DNA of 64,000 nucleotides. Origin: Puccinia triticina. Lineage: Eukaryota; Basidiomycota; Pucciniomycetes; Pucciniales; Pucciniaceae. Positions 56,656-64,000 of this stretch are shown piece after piece (position 1 is the stretch's first letter; each line of letters starts with the position of its first letter). Made by a program: the position numbers and the translations under genes. The DNA lies in the NCBI RefSeq assembly GCF_026914185.1, contig NC_070560.1, positions 3,277,501 through 3,341,500 on the forward strand, given 5' to 3'. A model generated the notes under the pieces. It was not told the origin of the DNA, searched no databases, and saw only the letters and a list, made by a program, of their open reading frames with translations.

Positions 56656-57346
56656 AACCCCCCCAGGCTTTTGGCAAAGAGCCCACATTTTTAGATATAT
56701 GTAAATTTTTATGTGAATGTCAGACCTGTTGAAAATTAAAATCTGAGTATGTCAATGACTTGTTGGTTAGTATTGATGGTTGGTAAAAAAACAGAATTTA
56801 ACTTGATAGGTATTAATTATAGCACCTGGGGAAGGTTTGGTTATGTGAATGAAGCACAAGCACTTGGACAATATCCAGGGAATATTATATGAGGAACTGA
56901 AATGATGAGGCTGTATATAGCAAGCAAAAGAAATCAATGGTTTTTTTGAAGTAAATCTACGTATTTGGGTTTATGGGGGGTCTGGTATAGGATGCAGTGG
57001 GTTGGCAAACTCTTTGATATCTGATTTTTCTTAATGATCTGAATGACTGGGTGCAAAAAATCACAAAACATTCAACAATACTGACTATTTATATTAATTG
57101 ATGAGGAGGCCAATCACCACTAAGGCATTGTGACTTAAATTACCAGCTGGCTTCCCCGCTGGTGCAGGTCTGAGAGCTTGTAAGAGAGGGCCTTTCATGG
57201 TCCTGACCAATCCATTCAAAATCCTAAACTTGTGTTGTTTCTTGCAGAGTGTGTAATGCCAAGATGAATGGTCAAAATACATGACGAGTTTGTGTTATTG
57301 AGGCCCAGTAAACATGTCTGAACAAGTCAAGAATCAAATAACAAAG
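56656..57346. other. Intergenic, ends with MULE target duplication
   Basis: Promoter side of the secreted protein gene. No gene seen. 57338-57346 is the left copy of the 9-bp MULE target duplication ATAACAAAG. Confidence 0.5.
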
Positions 57347-57500
57347 GGGGATATAGAATTTTACAAAGTGCCTTTTACAGGGTACAAGGCCCTGTAAAGT
57401 CAGTACTGCGTAAAAATGTGCTTTGCCGGGGGTTATGTGTAAATTTACAAATTGTGGGCCAAATCTAGCCCATTGCAAACTCACCCCTTGTGAAAAACAC
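57347..57500 (+). repeat. MULE left TIR
   Basis: About 150 bp, imperfect; pairs with about 62080-62231. Shared blocks are listed under the element. Confidence 0.85.
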
Positions 57501-57776
57501 TGGGTAAAATTAAGCCCCCAGTTCTCAAAATGTAAATTTGCAGGGCCATCATTATACGGGGTTGCACTTTGTAAGAGGACTGGCTTGTAAATTTCAATTT
57601 GTGCCTCTGCAGCCCCAAATTCACAAGCTCCATACCACACTTTGTCACATGCACGTTGTAAAATTATATCCAAAAGAATGAGAAACATAATTTTGCAAGG
57701 TGCATTTCCTATTTACACTTAGGGAACCAAAAGGAAAAAACCGTATAAACGGAAACAAAACAGATCAACATGAAGT

Positions 57777-60700
57777 TTAATTCTTTGCGACCCTCTGGCT
57801 CCTTCTGCGGCCTGAAAGGCCTTCAGTGTTTGATGGGACTGGCTTAGTTGCCTTTGCAACTCGAGCTGGATCATCGACTCGGTCCTCTGACGAAACCTCG
57901 GGAACGACCTGCGAGAGCTTAAGTTTCAATGTGATTGGTTGTTTGGCTGGGGGTTCGATTGGATTTGGGCGAGCTGAGATGTCCGCCGTGGAAACTGGGA
58001 CCTTAATGTTTGGGATTGAAGCAGTTCTGACTGCCTTCGCTTCCTCAGAATCAGACTCAGGAGATGAGCCTGCACTTGAGTCCGACAAATCTTCTTCGCC
58101 ATCGCTGGAATCCGATTCGCCTGCGCTATCCTTTCGATCCTGAGCCTCTTCAGAAGCATCATCGACATCGCTTGAGTCCGAAATGTCGAATTCATCAACA
58201 ACATACCCTTCGCGAACGATCAACGGCTTGATTGGCTTATCCTCAAGGGGATCCAAGGAGGGAATGGCGGTGTGAAGAGAGTTTTGCTGATTTGGATTGA
58301 TCATGCCAGCCAAGTGAACAAATGGGATGTCACCTTCGGCATTGGGGTTCGCGTTGGAGATCTTAGCAATTGCAGATTTGACATGCTCCTCCTCCTCGGA
58401 TGTCCATACACGGGTGTAGAAAAGCCAACTCGTGAAAGGGTGGCGGCCTCCAATTGATGACATGTCAGTATTCACAAGTCGAGCGTTGCCATCGTTCTGC
58501 CGATCATCGTGCAACCAGACACCTCGGGTACTGCCTCGTCCACTTCGTACAAACTTACACCAGTAGTGGCATCCGTTCCAGTATCCGCGAGAGAAAAGAG
58601 TGAATTTCACGCCAGAAATTGTGATCTGGTATGGCCAGTCCATAGCGCCCATGTATTGCTCTCGTTCAATGGGATCGCTGGGCTGAGTGACTTCCATGAA
58701 GAAGTACAGATGTTGCGGAGGAAGGTCGTCTTTGAATCCAAGCCGAGATGTCTCCCTAACGTACTCAGCAGTTGAATTTACATCTTCAGGTCGTTGGGAC
58801 TTTACCGATATCGCGGGGGATAGGTCTTTGACCTTCTTGGGTCGGCCTCTGGGCTTGGGCTTCTGCTCGGATGATGCCTTGATTGAATCGCATCGACAGA
58901 CTAGCCCAGGAGTTTTTGAAAGACCGGTGGTTGTCCACAGGAGGATCAGGCCCGAGACATCAGATGGGTTCAATCCGTTCTCAAGGAAATTCTTCAATTC
59001 GATCTTGATGGGTGTTAACGATCGAATTTGAGGGACCAGGCATGGTTCAGCTGATCTGCAAGCGAAGTCTCGATGCTCAACAACTTCGAACAATCCTGTG
59101 AGAGCCTTGGTTGGATTAAGCTTCGGATCCAAGAGGAGCTCGATGAAAAAATCGCACGAAGCAAAGGCACCAGGCTGAAACCTTGCTTGGTGCCTCTCAT
59201 TGCACATGTTGAAAAGCTTGGTCTGGGCGTTGGTCAAGACTGTTCGGATCCTTCCAATTTTGGTTAAGTTGAAAGTGGTTCGGGAGCCGAAATGCATGGC
59301 AAGATGGTAAAAAAGGGTTGCCCCTTTCCCTTTGCTGTCCCGAAGCCATAGGGGGTTGTACAGCGCAAAAAGAGATTCCAAAGCGGCAGACATCCAGCAT
59401 CGATTCTTCAGATGGGGCTCAACTGAAGCGGTGTATGATTGGTAAGTGGACCACGGACTTCGGTCAACGTTGAGTGAGTTCTTGGGACGCCCGGCGTTCT
59501 TTTTCTTGATCGAAGGTTCGGGGCCATCAAGAAGACCAGCTGTGGTGTCAGGTGGACGGCCGTCGTTGATGAATTTCCGCTTCTTTGGCTTGGCCCAGCC
59601 CATTGAATGTGAAATGTTGACCTGCATCTTGGTCTGAGATCCATACTCGACCGATACCCCGCACATGACTGCATTGTACTCCTCTTCCAGCACACTGATG
59701 AACCCCAAAAGCTCCACCATGCCGACAATCAGACATTTCTTGCCTGAACTTCAGACGAAAAAGAAAAAGATCTTGATTAGCTCTGAGCACGAAAAGCAGA
59801 AAAAGCTGGTGTTCCCGCCCTCACCTGATCATGTAGTAGACACGATGCATGCTTTCGATGGCGTTGGTTGTATCGGGGAGTCCGTCTTCGCCATCAGGAT
59901 GATCATCCAACATTGGTCGACGAGAAGGAAAAAGCATTGATTGGATGTCTGACATCGTCCACCAGTCGAGCCAACGCTTTGTCTTGGGAAAAAGGCGGCG
60001 CAACTCGTCCAGTTTTTCTTCATGGGTAAGACCACCCTCCTCGATTGGATCCAGTAGAGCCATACACTTTTTCTGAAAGTCGGCCTAAGCAAAACTGGTC
60101 AGGTTGGAGGACGGAAGACTCAAGCAAGAAACCAAAAACTTACATCTTGATCTGCCGAGAGGATTGAGCGATTGCGCCTAACCCTTGTCACCTGAGCCCG
60201 AAAATGCTGGTGACATCCCTTAATCATTTTCGCCGCTCTCATTGGGTCGGTACATGCAAAAACGTCCATGTACGCAGCCTTGAACCCTTCGGTTTGTGCA
60301 AGAGAAAAATCGACCACTTGTCGAACCATTAGATCGCGCTCCGACGGGGTGATGTCGGGCCGGACAAACTGCCTCAAGAGGGCTGAGAAGTGAAGCTTGT
60401 AGTAGTTGACGCTGAGTCCTCGAATCCACGAAATCTGGGCTGGTATCCACCTAGCTGTTTGCTCACAGAACATTGATGTTGTGAGCAAATAGCCATTCTC
60501 GAAGAACCGATATGTGACATCGGAGATGAGGCCACCCTGGTACACCTCGTTGTTTTCATCTCGTGCCAATAGCCGCTCGGCCATCCACTTGGTCTGGAAA
60601 GTGAAGTGTTCGCACTCCGTCTGAAAGCCTGAGGAGATTATAAGTAGTCCGCGCCTAACAAAACAGACACTTCAGCTAATGGAACCCAATAAATCCAAGA

Positions 60701-61650
60701 AAAAGAGACGCACGCATTCCATTGGAATAAGTCCATCATGAACTTATCTCCAACACCCGCGCCTAACTTGTCAGGGACAATGTTCAGCTCTCGGAGCATA
60801 AGCCGGCGGTAGTATCTCAAACGATCAGCGTTGATAAATGAGCCGTGAATTTCTGTTACGCTTGTGATTGGATCGTCAAGCGTACTTGGTTGACCCATCT
60901 GAAAAGTCAAAAGGAAGAAATGGGATTAACCAATTTTGCAAGTCACAAGGGGATGAACAGGTGAGACCTACCTTTAATTTGAAAGCACCGGCTGATGGGT
61001 TCTTCACAATCTCAGCTTTGAGATCAGCCCGGGCGAGTGGGTCCGGCTTTTTGGATTCGGGCCAGGGGTGGTCGTGTAAGCCTCGGTGTCGGAGCAGAGC
61101 CCAGCCGGATGGAATGTGAAAATCAAATCGGAGAGCTGTTCCATTGCAAGCTTCCCAAGTAACTTTGCCCGGACATCGGCCAGCAGCTCCTGGACATTTA
61201 GGCTCACTGAAATGATTCAAAGGGTTTTATGAATTGTCAGTAACATCTTTGGAGTGGAAATAAATGAACAAAGCTCTTTGAAACTCGCCGTTCAAGGTAT
61301 TCCTGAATACCTCCCCTTGCTGTTGGGGGGGAGCCAACCCACTGGCAGGTATCGATATTGCAAACCAGGACACCAAGACAGTATGTCCGCTGAATTTTCC
61401 AAGTTCCTTTACCACGCTTCTCAACTCCCGTGGTTTTAGTAAATCCTACAGATCCAAAGTTGACCACAACCTGGTCGGCCCCCTTGACGAAAATGGTTGC
61501 GCCATTAGGATAAATTGGATAGCCCTCACGGTCCAGGGTGCATCCGTGGTCAATGAAAGTATGGAACAAATCAAAGTCAACAGGCAACTCCCACTTCACA
61601 GTCATATCGGGTGGGTCGGGTGCTGGGGGGTTCAACGACGGTGAAGACAT
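57777..61650 (-). CDS. MULE transposase fused to a ubiquitin-protease-like domain
   Basis: Six exons on the minus strand: 61285-61650, 60972-61202, 60714-60898, 60144-60669, 59825-60084, 57777-59748. Phases agree throughout (1179 residues). The third intron (60670-60713) is only 44 nt; a longer alternative exists. Residues about 80-185: Cys/His zinc region (CNIDTC ... KCPGAAGRC ... LRHRGLHDHPWP), like the WRKY-GCM1 fingers of MULEs. Core: FQTECEHFTFQT, D311 in ISDVTYRF, RWIPAQISWIRGL, D381 in VVDFSLAQ, GCHQHF, E513 in TTNAIESMHR. After two AT-hook-like GRPK motifs (about 610, 825) comes a protease-like module: Cys640 in NRCWMSAALESLF, His917 in GCHYWCKF, Asp937/938 in VWLHDDRQND, the layout of ubiquitin/SUMO peptidases. 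The tail is acidic then basic. Catalytic assignments are inferred. Confidence 0.85.
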
Positions 61651-62079
61651 TGGGATGTTTGTTCAAAAAAAGGGAGGAGCGGACAGCAATGCAGATTGTG
61701 CAGAAACGGTGTTTGGGGTGGGGGGGAATGATGCTCTGGCAGATGCGCTCAAGTACGCCAAAGTTGTTCGAAGTTCGAACATCCTGAGAGGTATTCACGT
61801 CTCCTCAATACGCATGGTGAGGCATGGTGTCATGCCAAACGTGATGAACTGTGAGATTGTGTGTACTACGTAAATTGGGCAAATACATGCTTGTATTTCC
61901 GTATTATACAAGCTGACACTGTACTATTACAAGCCCTGTAATCACAAAAGTGGTTGTAAAATAGTAAAAATCAACACAGCCCATCCCAATCCGGAAAATT
62001 AAGTGGTACAGCGGCCAGCGCCGTAAACACGGCGGTGCAAATGTGTATCTGGCCGCTTGAGGGTGGTTTAATACACCCC

Positions 62080-62231
62080 ACATTTTGCAGGGCCTGTCTT
62101 TGCAAGGGGGCAAATTTGGCCCACACTTTGTAAAACTACACATAACCCCTATTTATGTATAGTTTTGCACAGCACCTGTTTTACAGGGCCCTGTACCCCG
62201 TAAAATATACTTTGTAAAATTCATCTGCCCC
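62080..62231 (-). repeat. MULE right TIR
   Basis: About 150 bp, ending CATCTGCCCC before the ATAACAAAG duplication. Confidence 0.85.
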
Positions 62232-62260
62232 ATAACAAAGCCTGCAGCAAGCCCAAAACC

Positions 62261-62505
62261 TAAGTCCCTCCATTGGAGGACTTCCTGTCAATCTGGGAAC
62301 TCAGATTTTTCCAGATTTTTCAGGGAAATCTGGGCTCAATTGTCCCAAATCCTAGATCTGCCTAGATTTCCCTGCGAAATCTAGGAAAATCTGGGTTTCC
62401 AGATCGGCGGGAAGTCCTCCATTGGAGGGGGGACGCTGTCCTGCAGGGACCCTCCTTCGGCTCCTTCAGAGGTTGCTTCGCTCCCCTTAGGAGGGAATTA
62501 GCAGG
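62261..62505. mobile_element. Small MITE related to the 30.1-kb element
   Basis: The left end CTAAGTCCCTCCATTGGAGG and right end (inward) CTAATTCCCTCC-AAGGGGAGCG match the two different ends of the 30085-30643 element, including GGACCCTCCTTCGG and AGCGAAGCAACCTC. The core has internal palindromes (AGATTTTTCCAGATTTTTCAG, CTAGATTTCC). GCCCAAAAC directly precedes it and recurs 3 bp after it (CAGGCCCAAAACC), a possible target duplication. Confidence 0.6.
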
Positions 62506-63300
62506 CCCAAAACCCTTACAAGGAGGAATCAAAGTGTGCTCCCGGCGTTTGACTGAGAACAATTACAGAGCAGGTCTGGAAAGGTCTGGAAGCTTGTAAA
62601 ATAGGACCGGTTTGCCTAGGTGAGTTGTGCGTGTGCATACTCGCAAGGATTTAGTTGCTGAAACATATTTTGTTCAGACACAGCTGACAGCAGGTTCCAA
62701 TTTTGAACAGCTGAACAAGCAAGTTGCTTGTGAATCAAGAAGTGACGTCAGTTAAAATCAGTGATCATTGAACTCAAACACCGCCCAAAAAAAGAAGGCA
62801 ATGAGTGCACATTGCCATGCTGAAATATATATATACAACAACAGCTGTAAACAGAGCAAATAATGCTGAAACTTTTGTTGTATATGTTTCTTATATATTC
62901 TCAACTTTGAACCTAAAAAGATCAGATATGCTTCTTCCTACCTTCTACCTTGAAAAAACCCAAAGGTGTGCAGTTTATAATAAGATGTGTAATTATTTTT
63001 GGCCTTACATAAAAACTCACTAGAATTAGGATTCTGGCTCCCAGGAGGTTGCTTACACTGCCTTGGCGCATCTAAAATTTTGAATATGGGGCTTGCAGCT
63101 TCTTGTGAGTCAGAACTCCACTCCCCCTCATGGAAGGGAAGTTTGAATAGAGTTCTAAATCTCCTTTTCTCTTTTATTTTTCTTTTGGTTCATGCTAAGT
63201 GCACACCAAATTTTTACTACATGCATGCCAAAAAGGCAGACACAGGTGTATATGCAATTGTTTTTTGGCATGCAGGGAAAAGTACACCAAGAAACCCCAG
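62506..63300. other. No gene seen
   Basis: AT-rich sequence with short frames only. Confidence 0.45.
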
Positions 63301-63309
63301 CCAATTGCC

Positions 63310-63655
63310 CCCGGCAAGCTGTTCAAATTCCAGTTCGCCGGGAGAAATACATATCTCTAGGCAAAATGGATTTGTACCAGCTCGCCAGGAAGAATACATA
63401 CCTCCTGGAGAGCTGAATTTGTAAACCAGATCGCCAAGGGTATTCTTCTGGGTGAGCTGATCAAAGCCCAGCTCGCCAAGAGGGATGTATTCTTCTTGGC
63501 GAGCTGGTACAAATCCATCTCGCCGAGAGTTTTGTATTCCTCGCGGCGAGCTGTTCAAAGTCCATCTCTTTGAGAGGTTTGTATTCCTCTCGGCGAGCTG
63601 GTCAAAGTAAATCTCTTTGAGAGGTATGTATTCCTCTCGGAGAGCTGGAATTTGG
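63310..63655. repeat. Palindromic minisatellite, unit about 55 bp
   Basis: About six or seven degenerate units with GGCGAGCTGGTCAAAG-like and CTCGCCAAGAGG-like halves in both orientations, so each unit can form a hairpin. CGCCGAGAG and CTTTGAGAG variants alternate. Same design as the arrays at 1.2-3.1 kb and 42.0-42.3 kb, but unrelated in sequence. Confidence 0.8.
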
Positions 63656-64000
63656 GGAATTGGTGTCCCCAGTCCTGTACGCCAATTATGCAGGCGTACG
63701 GGACCAAGGACTGGGTATCTGGGTGTATGTTTCCCTGCCCGCCGAAGAAATAATGGTGTACACAACTGTCTACGCTTTTTGGCGTGCGTGTAGTCAAAAC
63801 TTGGATGTGAATGCAATGTCTGATGAAAGATGGTTGTACTTCCAACCAATGGGCGTACAACCTAATTTGATGGGTGTACAACCTCCATTTTATGGAGGTC
63901 CAAATGAAGGTCATACCTCCTTTTGAATAAACACGGAGTTTGTACTTCGTCAGGGAGGCCAAATCAAGGCCAGGTGAATTTGGATGATTGTCCAAAGTTG
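63656..64000. other. No gene seen
   Basis: Contains a short inverted repeat around CCAGTCCTGTACGCC / GGCGTACGGGACC (about 63668-63705). No coding region supported. Confidence 0.45.

Larger units (their letters stand above)
57347..62231 (-). mobile_element. Complete Mutator-like element carrying a transposase-protease fusion
   Basis: 4885 bp flanked by a perfect 9-bp duplication ATAACAAAG (57338-57346 and 62232-62240), the usual size for Mutator-like elements. Imperfect TIRs of about 130-150 bp start GGGG-ATATAGAATTTTAC on the left and GGGGCAGATGAATTTTAC on the right. They share further blocks (GGGTAC-GGCCCTGTAAA, GGGGTTATGTGTA, GTGGGCCAAAT). The only gene runs on the minus strand. Confidence 0.92.

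Noticed and set aside
63310..63655. Regularly spaced repeats that might suggest a CRISPR array
   Set aside because: Units are contiguous, degenerate and palindromic with no unique spacers; the genome is eukaryotic.

Overview
The window looks like a transposon-rich stretch of a basidiomycete genome, most likely a rust fungus (Pucciniales). This rests on intron-rich genes (introns mostly 57-90 nt, GT-AG), several secreted proteins without a recognisable enzyme domain, KDZ, MULE, Harbinger, Copia and Gypsy elements of fungal type, and orthologues of ordinary fungal membrane genes. The taxon is an inference from protein resemblance, not from a search.

Layout. 0.27-3.64 kb: a non-autonomous DNA element with a perfect 39-bp terminal inverted repeat (TIR), filled with a palindromic minisatellite; a related array lies at 3.8-4.3 kb. 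5.2-11.7 kb: small MITEs, then a Harbinger-type MITE (TAA target duplication) split by a complete Copia element (5721-10925, target duplication AGATT). 12.3-14.9 kb: a type II membrane protein resembling O-fucosyltransferases. 15.6-16.0 kb: a small secreted Gly/Tyr-rich protein with a gag-less Gypsy element (16141-20153, identical LTRs) about 106 bp upstream of its start. 21.1-24.9 kb: two conserved genes on the minus strand, a sugar porter and an eight-exon lysophospholipid acyltransferase. 26 kb: a solitary retrotransposon-capsid-like gene. 28.1-29.0 kb: a secreted protein. 30.1-36.5 kb: a MITE and a second Copia element (30712-36529, target duplication ACAGC). 36.9-38.1 kb: a frameshifted PIF/Harbinger transposase. 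38.8-48.5 kb: a 9.7-kb KDZ DNA transposon with long TIRs, carrying a KDZ transposase and a five-exon accessory gene of unknown function. 48.7-49.4 kb: a secreted DUF3455 protein. 51.7-52.6 kb: a VPS68/TMEM50 homologue. 54.3-56.7 kb: a five-exon, 613-residue secreted protein. 57.35-62.23 kb: a complete Mutator-like element with TIRs and a perfect 9-bp target duplication. Its single spliced gene joins a zinc-finger DDE transposase to a C-terminal ubiquitin-protease-like domain. 62.3-64 kb: another MITE and another palindromic minisatellite.

Most interesting. (1) The MULE transposase-deubiquitinase-like fusion. (2) The two-gene KDZ element. (3) A consistent CpG-decay signature: all six differences between the LTR pairs of the two Copia elements are CpG transitions, every in-frame stop in the three LTR elements is TGA where CGA would fit, and three catalytic Asp codons have become Asn by a change that fits CpG to CpA.

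Exon coordinates were derived by hand from splice signals and reading phase. They are consistent in frame except where a lesion is noted.
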